A stretch of DNA of 64,000 bases from NCBI GenBank assembly GCA_904397895.1, contig CAJFOZ010000043.1:1-64000 (forward strand), in the 5' to 3' direction. Below, one piece after another: positions 43,082 to 52,645 of this stretch. The first letter of the stretch is position 1. The number at the start of each line of letters is the position of its first letter. A program made the translations under genes and the position numbers. The notes under the pieces were generated by a model. It saw nothing but the letters and a program-made list of their open reading frames with translations. It did not search any database and was not told the origin of the DNA. Source of the stretch: an uncultured Clostridia bacterium (GTDB lineage: Bacteria > Bacillota > Clostridia > Oscillospirales > Acutalibacteraceae).

Positions 43082-44617
43082 GTGGAAAATCAAAAGATTC
43101 TGGTGTTGGATTTTGGAGGACAGTACAATCAATTGATTGCTCGCCGGGTGCGCGACTTAGGGGTATATTCCGAAGTGCGGCCCTACACCACCTCTTTAGA
43201 GGACATCCGTTCGTCCGGTTACTGCGGCATTATTTTTACCGGCGGACCAAACAGTGTGTTTGAAAAGAACTCCCCTATTTGCTCAGCCGATATCTTTGAG
43301 CTGGGCATCCCTGTATTGGGGATTTGCTATGGCGCTCAGGTCATGGCCCATCTGCTGGGCGGCACGGTACAGCATGCCGATACGCGGGAATACGGTTCCA
43401 CCGATATTGTAACCGATCAAAATAGTCCCCTCTTCACCCATGTGCCTCAAACCACTTCCTGCTGGATGAGCCACACTGACTTTATTGCTGCGCCTCCCGC
43501 CGGTTTTACTGTCACGGCCCATACCGATTCTTGCCCTGTGGCCGCCATGGAGAACAAAGATAGGAAGTTGTACGCCGTTCAATTCCATCCGGAAGTCCAG
43601 CACACTCCCCAGGGCCAAGACATGCTCAAAGGATTCCTTTTTGATGTATGCGGCTGCGTGGGGGACTGGCAGATGTCCTCCTTTATCGACCGTTCGGTTG
43701 CAGCTATCCGGGAAAAAGTGGGCGACAGCCGGGTTTTGTGCGCTTTGTCCGGGGGCGTGGATTCCTCAGTGGCCGCTGTGATGGTCCATAAGGCAGTGGG
43801 CAAACAGCTGACCTGCATCTTTGTGGATCACGGCCTGCTCCGCAAAAACGAAGCCGATGAGGTGGAGGAAATCTTCCGGCATCAGTTTGACATGGATCTC
43901 ATCCGTGTGGACGCCCGGGAGCGTTTTCTCACCAAACTCAAAGGGGTAAGCGAACCGGAGCAAAAACGTAAAATCATCGGCGAAGAGTTTATCCGCGTCT
44001 TTGAGGATGAGGCTAAAAAGCTGGGTAAAGTGGAATATCTGGTACAAGGTACTATTTATCCGGATGTCATCGAAAGCGGCGCTGGAGATGCCGCTGTCAT
44101 CAAGTCCCACCACAATGTGGGCGGATTGCCGGAGGATATCGGCTTTAAAGGCCTCATTGAACCGCTGCGCGACCTGTTTAAGGATGAGGTGCGCCGTTCC
44201 GGCTTGGAGATGGGTATCCCGGCTAATCTTGTGTGGCGTCAGCCCTTCCCCGGCCCGGGTCTTGCCATCCGCATCATCGGCGACGTTACGGCCGACAAAA
44301 TCAAGGTGTTGCAGGACGCCGACGCCATCTTCCGCGAGGAAATCGCTGCCGCCGGTTTGGACCGTTCTATCCACCAGTATTTTGCCGTCCTGACCAACAT
44401 GCGCAGTGTGGGCGTTATGGGCGACGAGCGGACTTACGATTATACCATCGCCCTGCGCGGCGTCACCACCACCGACTTCATGACGGCCGACTGGGCCAAG
44501 ATCCCCTATGAAGTGTTGGGCAAGGTTAGCAACCGTATTGTCAACGAGGTGGGCCATATCAACCGTATTGTGTACGATATTACGAGCAAGCCTCCAGCTA
44601 CCATCGAGTGGGAATAA
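43082..44617 (+). CDS. guaA: GMP synthase (glutamine-hydrolysing)
   Basis: GuaA (511 residues) converts XMP to GMP. The class I glutaminase domain has GICYGAQ with the nucleophile and FHPEV. The ATP-pyrophosphatase domain has the P-loop LSGGVDSS. The C-terminal dimerisation domain ends in the characteristic KPPATIEWE. It starts with GTG, with a G-rich GGGGGTT upstream. No guanine riboswitch is visible in the 66-base gap before it. Confidence 0.97.
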   Translation: MENQKILVLDFGGQYNQLIARRVRDLGVYSEVRPYTTSLEDIRSSGYCGIIFTGGPNSVFEKNSPICSADIFELGIPVLGICYGAQVMAHLLGGTVQHADTREYGSTDIVTDQNSPLFTHVPQTTSCWMSHTDFIAAPPAGFTVTAHTDSCPVAAMENKDRKLYAVQFHPEVQHTPQGQDMLKGFLFDVCGCVGDWQMSSFIDRSVAAIREKVGDSRVLCALSGGVDSSVAAVMVHKAVGKQLTCIFVDHGLLRKNEADEVEEIFRHQFDMDLIRVDARERFLTKLKGVSEPEQKRKIIGEEFIRVFEDEAKKLGKVEYLVQGTIYPDVIESGAGDAAVIKSHHNVGGLPEDIGFKGLIEPLRDLFKDEVRRSGLEMGIPANLVWRQPFPGPGLAIRIIGDVTADKIKVLQDADAIFREEIAAAGLDRSIHQYFAVLTNMRSVGVMGDERTYDYTIALRGVTTTDFMTADWAKIPYEVLGKVSNRIVNEVGHINRIVYDITSKPPATIEWE

Positions 44618-44739
44618 AAGGTCGCAATTATCGTACGCTTCATCTTGTTTTAGACGAGAATCCATGCGGATAAACTAGCTAATTAGATTTGTTTTGACGC
44701 TGGGCTAGGACGGCTCAGACGATTGTTTTAAATTGTTGA

Positions 44740-46392
<1,653 letters not shown>

Positions 46393-46493
46393 GAAATGCA
46401 GAGCATGGTGCCTGACGGGGTAGACTATGGCGATCCATTTTCATTTGTGTATAGTATAGATATGATCTGTGTAGCAAAAGGAGACATCGGACT

Positions 46494-47111
46494 ATGATTT
46501 CCATTGTGGACTACGGAGCTGGCAACCTGCAAAGCGTACGGAATGCCTTTTTGAAGTTGGGGGCCGATACCACAGTGGTGTCAAGCCCTGATCAACTGAA
46601 AGGGACCGATGCCCTTATCCTGCCCGGTGTGGGCGCTTTCGGAGATGCCATGGAAGCGCTCAATTCCCGTGGGTTTCCAGAGGCCATCCGGGAATTTGTC
46701 AAATCCGGCAGACCCTTTTTGGGAATCTGCTTGGGGATGCAGCTGCTTTTGGACTCCAGTGAAGAAAGCCCTGGTGTGGAAGGCCTTCATATCCTAAAAG
46801 GGACGGTGCGTCGATTCCCAGCCAATATGGGGTTAAAAGTCCCTCACATCGGGTTTAACTCCATCACCCGTCAGAATGAAGCCAGCTTATTTGACGGGTT
46901 AGGAGAACATCCTTATTATTATTTTGTCCACTCCTACTATTGCAGTTTTGAGGATGCCAGTCAGTGTGCCGCCCGGGCAGAATACGGCTTGTCCTTCGAC
47001 GCCTCGGCCCAATGGAACAACGTCTTTGCCACCCAGTTTCATCCGGAAAAAAGCGGTGTAGTGGGACTCCGTACCCTTCAAAACTTTCTGCGTGTTGTGG
47101 AAAAACAATAA
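46494..47111 (+). CDS. hisH: Imidazole glycerol phosphate synthase glutaminase subunit
   Basis: HisH (205 residues) is the class I glutaminase that feeds ammonia to HisF. It has IVDYGAGNLQSV, the nucleophile in GICLGMQLL and the His-Glu pair in TQFHPEKSG. The usual HMGWN segment reads HIGFN here (Trp to Phe). AAAGGAGA is upstream of the ATG. No other histidine genes are present besides hisF. Confidence 0.94.
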   Translation: MISIVDYGAGNLQSVRNAFLKLGADTTVVSSPDQLKGTDALILPGVGAFGDAMEALNSRGFPEAIREFVKSGRPFLGICLGMQLLLDSSEESPGVEGLHILKGTVRRFPANMGLKVPHIGFNSITRQNEASLFDGLGEHPYYYFVHSYYCSFEDASQCAARAEYGLSFDASAQWNNVFATQFHPEKSGVVGLRTLQNFLRVVEKQ

Positions 47112-47294
47112 TTCATACCGTCCTGGGGCTTTGGGAAGCAGCGATGCTCGGCAGCACGGTTGCTAAGGCCCCATGGGCTAGTTATACCCTTCACTGGGTT
47201 TCACTTGCGGGATACCGCCTGTCTACCTGGTTTTAAACTTGGTGCGCGAAATGGATGCGGACACTGTCCGCGCCACCACTGGAGGAATGAAACG
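47112..47294 (+). other. 183-base gap between hisH and hisF
   Basis: This gap is unusually long for two genes whose products form one enzyme. It is rather GC-rich with small hairpins (for example GCGGACACTGTCCGC near 47258). A 30-residue open frame (47143-47235) has no good ribosome-binding site, so I do not call it a gene. No terminator or promoter is obvious. Confidence 0.5.
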
Positions 47295-48068
47295 ATGCAT
47301 GCCAAACGAATTATTCCCTGCCTGGACGTCCACAATGGACGAGTGGTCAAGGGAGTGAACTTCGTCAATCTGCGAGATGCCGGTGATCCGGTGGAAACCG
47401 GTGCGGCTTACGACGTAGAAGGCGCAGACGAATTGGTATTTTTAGATATTTCAGCCACTGCCGAAGCCCGTGGTACGGTAGTGGACATGGTAAAACGAGT
47501 GGCCGAGACGGTGTTTATCCCCTTCACGGTGGGAGGCGGCATCCGGACGGTGGACGATTTCAAGGATCTCCTCCGGGCCGGTGCCGATAAAATCTCCATC
47601 AATTCCTCGGCTGTGGCCCGTCCACAACTCATCCGGGAAGCAGCCGACAAATTTGGCAGCCAATGCGTGGTAGTGGCCATCGATGGAAAACAACGTCCCG
47701 ACGGAAAAGGATGGGAGGTTTATGTCAGCGGCGGCCGTACGCCTACCGGCATCGATGTAGTGGAATGGGCGGTGGAAGCCAATCGTCTAGGGGCCGGTGA
47801 AATCCTGCTCACCGGTATGGATGCCGACGGCACCAAAGCGGGGTATAATATCCCCATGACCCGTGCGGTGGCCTCCAATGTGGATATTCCGGTTATCGCA
47901 TCCGGTGGCGCCGGCACATATGAACACTTCTACGACGTACTGACCGAAGGACGGGCCGACGCAGTATTGGCGGCTTCCCTGTTTCACTACAAAGAGATGA
48001 CCATCGCCGGCTTAAAAGAGTACCTTGCATCCCGAGGGATCCCTGTTCGCCCCGTATCTTCGTTATAA
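47295..48068 (+). CDS. hisF: Imidazole glycerol phosphate synthase cyclase subunit
   Basis: HisF (257 residues) is a TIM barrel that forms imidazole glycerol phosphate and AICAR, the latter a purine intermediate. It starts [18 protein letters not shown] with the catalytic Asp, has [37 protein letters not shown] with the second catalytic Asp, and a late ASGGAG. The start at 47295 has GGAGG 9 bases upstream. AICAR release links it to the purine genes nearby. A strong terminator follows. Confidence 0.96.
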   Translation: MHAKRIIPCLDVHNGRVVKGVNFVNLRDAGDPVETGAAYDVEGADELVFLDISATAEARGTVVDMVKRVAETVFIPFTVGGGIRTVDDFKDLLRAGADKISINSSAVARPQLIREAADKFGSQCVVVAIDGKQRPDGKGWEVYVSGGRTPTGIDVVEWAVEANRLGAGEILLTGMDADGTKAGYNIPMTRAVASNVDIPVIASGGAGTYEHFYDVLTEGRADAVLAASLFHYKEMTIAGLKEYLASRGIPVRPVSSL

Positions 48069-48083
48069 CATGGGAAAATATAG

Positions 48084-48126
48084 AATCCCCCAGCCCGATG
48101 TAAAATCGAGCTGGGGGATTTTTTTG
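48084..48126 (+). terminator. Terminator after hisF
   Basis: AATCCCCCAGC pairs with GCTGGGGGATT, with an inner CGAT/ATCG stem, and T7 follows. Confidence 0.93.
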
Positions 48127-48203
48127 CGCCAAAGGACAGGCGCAAATCCCTTCTCCCTTATCATAGGATAGAAAAGAGAATTTCAAATAGGGAGAGAATG
48201 CTT

Positions 48204-49283
48204 ATGACCATCAGCCTGTGTATGATCGTTCGGGACGAAGAAGACGTCTTGGCTCGATGCCTCGACAGCGTCAAAGGATTGGTCCATGAGATTATCATTG
48301 TAGATACCGGTTCCAAAGACCATACAAAAGACATCGCCCGTCGATATACCAGCCGGGTTTACGATTTCACCTGGATCGACGATTTTGCCGCCGCTCGCAA
48401 TTTTGCATTCTCCAAGGCCCGGATGGACTACACCATGTGGCTGGATGCCGACGACGTCATTCTCCCTTCAGACCGTGGGGATTTTCTGCGTCTTATCTTG
48501 GGAATGTCCCCTGATATCGACACCGTCATGATGAAATACGTCACCGGCGTAGACCAACAGGGCAATCCCACCTTTTCCTATTACCGGGAGCGTCTCTTAA
48601 AAACCGCCCTCCGCCCTCAGTGGCAGGGAGCTGTCCATGAAGTCATCCCTCCTATGGGGCGAATGCTTTACAGCCATGTGGCCGTTACCCATAAAAAAAT
48701 GCATCCAAGCGATCCCGACCGGAACCTGCGTATCTTTGAAAAGATGCTCAGACAGGGGCTGTCTCTGGACCCTCGGCAGCAATTTTACTACGGCCGGGAA
48801 CTTTATTATCACAACCGCTATCCGGAAGCCATCCAGGTATTTGACAAATTCCTGTCCGGCGGCCAGGGATGGGTGGAAAACAACATCGAGGCTTGCGGAC
48901 AGCTATCCCGATGCTATGACGCCTTACACAAACCTCAGGAGGCCCTGCAAGCTTTGTTCCGCAGTTTTCAATTTGACCGTCCCCGGGCGGAAGTGTGCTG
49001 CGCCATCGGCAGCCATTTCTTGGAATCGGGACGGTATGAACAGGCCATCTATTGGTATGAGGCTGCCGCAGGTTGCACACGCAACGACCAGTCCGGGGGA
49101 TTTGTCCAGCCCGACTGCTACGATTATATCCCCTACCTTCAGCTTTGCGTGTGCTACGACCGGTTGGGACAACATCAAATTGCCAATTCCTATAACCAAA
49201 AGGCGGCTTTGATCAAGCCGGATGACCCAGCGGTGCAACAAAACCAGGCTTACTTTCAGCGGGTGCTGGAAAAGGCGGAATGA
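48204..49283 (+). CDS. Family 2 glycosyltransferase with C-terminal TPR-like repeats
   Basis: This is a 359-residue protein. The N-terminal GT2 domain (about 1-190) begins MTISLCMIVRDEEDVLARC, with the nucleotide-sugar strand EIIIVDTGSKDHT and the metal motif WLDADD. The C-terminal half has TPR-like helical pairs (for example FYYGRELYYHNRYPEAIQVF and AIYWYEAAAG). This layout is shared by SunS-like and other GT2-TPR enzymes that glycosylate proteins or peptides. The acceptor is unknown. The start at 48204 is chosen because AGGGAGAG is 7 bases upstream. The ATG at 48198 overlaps it too closely. It is a single gene between the hisF terminator and the CRISPR region. Confidence 0.9.
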   Translation: MTISLCMIVRDEEDVLARCLDSVKGLVHEIIIVDTGSKDHTKDIARRYTSRVYDFTWIDDFAAARNFAFSKARMDYTMWLDADDVILPSDRGDFLRLILGMSPDIDTVMMKYVTGVDQQGNPTFSYYRERLLKTALRPQWQGAVHEVIPPMGRMLYSHVAVTHKKMHPSDPDRNLRIFEKMLRQGLSLDPRQQFYYGRELYYHNRYPEAIQVFDKFLSGGQGWVENNIEACGQLSRCYDALHKPQEALQALFRSFQFDRPRAEVCCAIGSHFLESGRYEQAIYWYEAAAGCTRNDQSGGFVQPDCYDYIPYLQLCVCYDRLGQHQIANSYNQKAALIKPDDPAVQQNQAYFQRVLEKAE

Positions 49284-49406
49284 GCCGGCTCCTTTGAAAA
49301 AGGGGCAAAAAGAAAAAAGCCCTCCTGTTAAGACCGGACAGCTGGCCTAGTCAAACAGGCAGGACAAACAAAGCGTCCCCGACGGGAAACTCCTCCCTGT
49401 GAAGCA

Positions 49407-49444
49407 AAGCGGCGCAGCATTGAGCTGCGCCGCTTATTTTTTTT
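49407..49444 (+). terminator. Strong hairpin with T run just before the CRISPR array
   Basis: AAGCGGCGCAGC pairs with GCTGCGCCGCTT around ATTGA, followed by ATTTTTTTT. It insulates the array from upstream transcription. The 120 bases before it hold no gene. Confidence 0.93.
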
Positions 49445-49449
49445 GCCGG

Positions 49450-49481
49450 ATTTCCGTCCCCGGATCGGGGAAATGGATTTC
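49450..49481. repeat. Decayed CRISPR repeat at the left edge of the array
   Basis: This 32-base stretch matches the array repeat in the TCCGTCCCC half and roughly in the ATGGATTTC end, and lies 32 bases (a spacer length) before the first clear repeat. It still forms a hairpin, TCCCCG-GAT-CGGGGA. Confidence 0.6.
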
Positions 49482-49513
49482 TACGAGATTCACTTGCTCT
49501 TTGAGGGAGTGCC

Positions 49514-50124
49514 GTTATCGTCCCCACATGGGGATCAATTGATTCTGGATTACCTGGTGCGTATGTCTATTGCAAATATGGTTATCGTCCCCGCGTGGGG
49601 ATCAATTGATTCCATAGAATTTACGGGAACCCCAGAGGCAGGAAAAACGTTATCGTCCCTGGGTAGGGATCAATTCATTCTTGGGCCATGCCGTTATCGT
49701 CCCCGCGTGGGGATCAATTGATTCCCGGTATGCTTGCCCTTATCGATGCAGGGCCGGGGTTATCGTCCCCGCGTGGGGATCAATTGATTCATCTTGCTTC
49801 TAAGCTTCAGTATGCTTCTATCTGGGTTATCGTCCCCGCGTGGGGATCAATTGATTCCGCCCTGGTGGATCAATTAACCTATGGGCGATTGCGTTATCGT
49901 CCCCGCGTGGGGATCAATTGATTCTTGATATTAATTGAAATAGCATATTTGCACTTTCTGTTATCGTCCCCGCGTGGGGATCAATTGATTCCATTAAGCG
50001 TTCTGATATTGGTAAGTATCTTGATGTTATCGTCCCCGCGTGGGGATCAATTGATTCTGGTTCTTCATTTCGAGTCATTTAGCCACCACCTTGTTATCGT
50101 CCCCGCGTGGGGATCAATTGATTC
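49514..50124. CRISPR. CRISPR array, ten 32-base repeats, no cas genes in the window
   Basis: Repeats start at 49514, 49581, 49649, 49693, 49759, 49826, 49893, 49960, 50026 and 50093, each 32 bases long. Each begins GTTATCGTCCCC and ends ATCAATTGATTC in most copies. Spacers are 34-36 bases except the third, which is only 12 bases (49681-49692). Eight repeats are identical. The first differs in the loop (GCG to ACA) and the third at four positions, yet both keep the TCCCC/GGGGA stem. Degenerate copies at the left suggest the leader is on the right. The GGGGAT-handle appearance on the plus strand suggests the opposite, so orientation is open. No Cas protein is encoded within about 49 kb to the left or 14 kb to the right. 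Confidence 0.96.
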
Positions 50125-50377
50125 AGCAAATCTGCTACAAAATACTCCGGCAAATGCCCGCCTCTTTATAAAACACTATAGCACAACCGGGGATAAAAGG
50201 GAAGGGCTTTGTGATAAAAGAATAAAAGATCTGTGCCGTACCTCTTTCCTTTTGTGCGCCGCCTGGTGCGAATACCGCTTGTCCGCCCGGCCGCCGGGCT
50301 CATTCTACCAATGGTTCGCACTTAGGATGCCTACAGTATCAGCCGGGACACCTCGTAAATTCCCACTGCCAATCCCC
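50125..50377. other. Right flank of the CRISPR array, possible leader
   Basis: The sequence is AT-rich for the first 100 bases (CAAAATACTCC, TTTATAAAACACTATAGCAC). Read on the minus strand it contains a TATAGT -10-like hexamer (50173-50178 region) pointing into the array. No gene with a ribosome-binding site is seen. Confidence 0.35.
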
Positions 50378-50422
50378 ATAAAACCAGGGCATGGCTCCTC
50401 TTGCAGAAGCCATGCCCTGGTT
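50378..50422 (-). terminator. Second hairpin downstream of the tRNA-Ala gene
   Basis: A perfect 15-bp stem (AACCAGGGCATGGCT, 50382-50396, with 50408-50422), followed on the minus strand by TTTTA. It probably backs up the terminator nearer the tRNA. Confidence 0.6.
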
Positions 50423-50435
50423 CTCCCAATCCTTT

Positions 50436-50490
50436 TTTATAAAAAACAAATCCGAACCTTATCCCAAAAGAAAAGGTTCGGATTTGTTTT
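50436..50490 (-). terminator. Terminator of the tRNA-Ala gene
   Basis: A perfect 17-bp stem (50443-50459 with 50474-50490). On the minus strand it ends in TTTTTTATAAAAAA, four bases after the tRNA 3' end. Confidence 0.9.
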
Positions 50491-50493
50491 GGT

Positions 50494-50569
<76 letters not shown>

Positions 50570-50599
50570 AACTTTGTGCTCTCTCAAGCGACGAGTTAT

Positions 50600-50628
50600 A
50601 GTATACCATATCATTCTACGGATTGCAA
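50600..50628 (-). promoter_or_regulatory. Promoter of tRNA-Ala
   Basis: On the minus strand, TTGCAA (50628-50623), a 17-base spacer and TATACT (50605-50600) stand 31 bases before the tRNA 5' end. Confidence 0.75.
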
Positions 50629-50704
50629 GCCCTAATTTTCATTTTTTCACATTTTTTCGTTTACTCCCTTTCATCCGCTCAAAAGATACCCCACACATCC
50701 CATT

Positions 50705-51181
50705 TTACCGCAGGTTCATCACATTTGTGACAATTCCGGCTTCTGTAATATCCACCACGCCATAGGTCTTTTTTCCGCTTCCCGATCCGCAAAGGCTCCC
50801 GGGATTCATAATATAGAGGCCATCCTCATAGTCTGTAACAGCCCTGTGGGTATGGCCGAACAACAGGATGTCGGCATGGTTTTCCCTGGCCGCCATGATA
50901 AGATCCGACATGCCCGATTTGGCACGATATGCATGGCCATGGGTGAAAAAGAACCGCTTGCCCTCGATGGTCTGCACGCCGAAAACCGGCAGGTCGCTTT
51001 TCCAGTCCCAATTGCCCCGTACCTGCAAAACGGCTTTCTCCGGATACTGCAATTTTAAATCGGCCGCTTCACCAGCGCCATCCCCCAGGTGGATGATGAC
51101 TTCCGCCTTAGGCTGTTGTGCCACCGCCTGCTGCAAGGAATACACATCGCCATGGGTATCGGATACCACTAAAATACGCAT
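50705..51181 (-). CDS. YfcE/MJ0936-type metallophosphoesterase
   Basis: This 158-residue cytoplasmic phosphodiesterase has the full metal-binding set: VVSDTHGD, HLGDG, VRGNWDW, FTHGHAYR and LFGHTHRA. The gene starts at 51181 with AGGAGG six bases upstream. The longer frame to 51382 runs through the divergent promoter region. Its length matches the small YfcE family. The natural substrate is not known. It is divergent from a cluster of three small genes. Confidence 0.93.
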   Translation of the reverse strand: MRILVVSDTHGDVYSLQQAVAQQPKAEVIIHLGDGAGEAADLKLQYPEKAVLQVRGNWDWKSDLPVFGVQTIEGKRFFFTHGHAYRAKSGMSDLIMAARENHADILLFGHTHRAVTDYEDGLYIMNPGSLCGSGSGKKTYGVVDITEAGIVTNVMNLR

Positions 51182-51280
51182 ACTGGCCCTCCTTTTTGAT
51201 TTTGGGGAACCTTTTTGCCCCCTATCGGCATAGTATAGAAAAGAACAGGATCTCATACTATTATAACAGAGGTGATACCA

Positions 51281-51538
51281 TTGAACAACCCGAATATCTC
51301 CCCGGAGAAACTCAATGAACTTCTTCAAATGGCCTCCAAAAAACTCAATACCAATCCACAACGTCTTCGCCAGGCCGCTCAAAACGGCGAGCTGGAGAAG
51401 TTACTTTCCAGCCTCAGCCCTCAACAGCAAAAACGGCTGACCCGGATTATGAACGACCGTCAGGCTGCCGAACAGGTCTTGAATTCTCCCCAGGCGCAAC
51501 AGCTTCTCCGCAATCTGACCCAAGATAAGAAGGGTTAA
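51281..51538 (+). CDS. Small helical protein of unknown function
   Basis: This 85-residue, Gln- and Leu-rich, predicted helical protein contains SPEKLNELLQMASKKLNTNP and LSSLSPQQQKRL. The TTG at 51281 is preferred over the GTG at 51272, which lies inside the AGAGGTGAT ribosome-binding site. It is the first of three closely spaced small genes (gaps of 24 and 17 bases) that probably form one operon. I recognise no family with certainty. The position of such helical small proteins in Clostridia near spore or envelope genes is only a loose memory. Confidence 0.75.
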   Translation: MNNPNISPEKLNELLQMASKKLNTNPQRLRQAAQNGELEKLLSSLSPQQQKRLTRIMNDRQAAEQVLNSPQAQQLLRNLTQDKKG

Positions 51539-51562
51539 TCTCAACCGTAAGGGAGGCTCATT

Positions 51563-51952
51563 ATGGATGATCTAAGCGAAGCTCTGGGCAGCATTTTGAG
51601 TTCTCCCGAATCCATGGAGAAGCTCAAAAGCTTGGCGTTCTCCCTGTTGGGGGAGGCCTCGCAAGACGATGACGCCGATACGCCTGCTGAGACGTCACAA
51701 CTGCCGGCCGTGCCACAGGAGCACAAGTCCAGTTCGCAGGAGGATTCCCCTTTGGGCGGCATTGATCTCAACATGATTGCCAAACTCATGCCGCTGCTCT
51801 CGCAGTTCAACCAAGAGGACGACAATACCAAATTGCTCAAAGCCCTGCGTCCTCATCTGCATACCGACCGTCAGAAAAGGCTGGACGAAGCCACAAAGTT
51901 GATGCAGCTGATCAAATTGTTGCCCATCATCCGGCAGCAAGGCCTTTTCTAA
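51563..51952 (+). CDS. Small acidic protein of unknown function
   Basis: This 129-residue protein has a helical N-terminus (SEALGSILSSPESMEKLKSL), a disordered acidic/Ser/Gln middle (about 32-65) and a helical C-terminal half (LNMIAKLMPLLSQF, NTKLLKALRPHLHTDRQKRLDEATKLMQL). AAGGGAGG precedes the ATG. The C-terminal pattern PHL-x-x-x-R-x-x-R-L-D-E-A looks conserved rather than random. It is the second gene of the three-gene set. No function is known to me. Confidence 0.75.
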   Translation: MDDLSEALGSILSSPESMEKLKSLAFSLLGEASQDDDADTPAETSQLPAVPQEHKSSSQEDSPLGGIDLNMIAKLMPLLSQFNQEDDNTKLLKALRPHLHTDRQKRLDEATKLMQLIKLLPIIRQQGLF

Positions 51953-51969
51953 CGGGAGGTGGCGCTACG

Positions 51970-52458
51970 ATGAAACCACCGGAATCCCGGGAAGATCTGT
52001 TGTCCATGCAGCAGGATGCCATCCGTCGCGTCCGGGAGATGCAAAGGCGGGCTACCCGCAGCCTGGAACAGAGCAATCAAATGATGCGTGGGACGGCGCC
52101 GTCCCATCACGAGACGTCCTATCGTCCTCCACCGGCCGGATCCTATGGGACAGAAAGGCGTTTTTCCTCGTCCCCGGACATCGGGGAAATAGGACGTGGA
52201 CACCATCCTTCTCCCCCTCCGCCTGTGGAGGGGACAAACCGCCCGATGCCGTCCTCTGAATCGTTGGAGGCTCCATCCGAGCCGCTTCTTCCACAGCCGG
52301 TGGAAAGCCGTCCGGAAAAGCCAAAGGGGCTCATGGGACTGCTGGACGGGCTGGGGTTGGAGGACGATTCCCTCCTGATCCTCTTGCTGCTCTACGTCCT
52401 GTGGAAAAACGACGCCGACCAGACCCTCCTGATGGCCCTGGCTTATATCCTGCTTTAG
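51970..52458 (+). CDS. Protein of unknown function with disordered middle and hydrophobic C-terminus
   Basis: This 162-residue protein has an N-terminal helix rich in Arg and Gln (LLSMQQDAIRRVREMQRRA), then about 80 residues rich in Pro and Ser. It ends in LEDDSLLILLLLYVLWKNDADQTLLMALAYILL-like hydrophobic sequence, here described only by its ends. The last 30 residues look like two short membrane-interacting helices with acidic and basic breaks. GGGAGGTGG precedes the ATG. It is the last of the three small genes, before a terminator. Confidence 0.75.
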   Translation: MKPPESREDLLSMQQDAIRRVREMQRRATRSLEQSNQMMRGTAPSHHETSYRPPPAGSYGTERRFSSSPDIGEIGRGHHPSPPPPVEGTNRPMPSSESLEAPSEPLLPQPVESRPEKPKGLMGLLDGLGLEDDSLLILLLLYVLWKNDADQTLLMALAYILL

Positions 52459-52475
52459 TAATCCATCTGATTTGG

Positions 52476-52527
52476 AAACAGGAACCCGACCTTCCCTATT
52501 TTGGGGAGGTTGGATTCCTGTTTTTTT
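52476..52527 (+). terminator. Terminator after the three small genes
   Basis: AAACAGGAA pairs with TTCCTGTTT and an inner near-perfect CCGACCTTCCC/GGGAGGTTGG stem, followed by T7. Confidence 0.88.
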
Positions 52528-52645
52528 CTGTACCGTTCCCGGCCTCCCCGTGGTATAATGGACTGCAAAATAGTCTTATACCACATTCGCCTTCGGCTAT
52601 TCCCTCAGCCCGGCGGACAAGATGGGAAGGACAGGAGTGGATTAA

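Noticed and set aside
47143-47235. 30-codon frame between hisH and hisF
   Set aside because: It has no convincing ribosome-binding site and no conserved-looking sequence.
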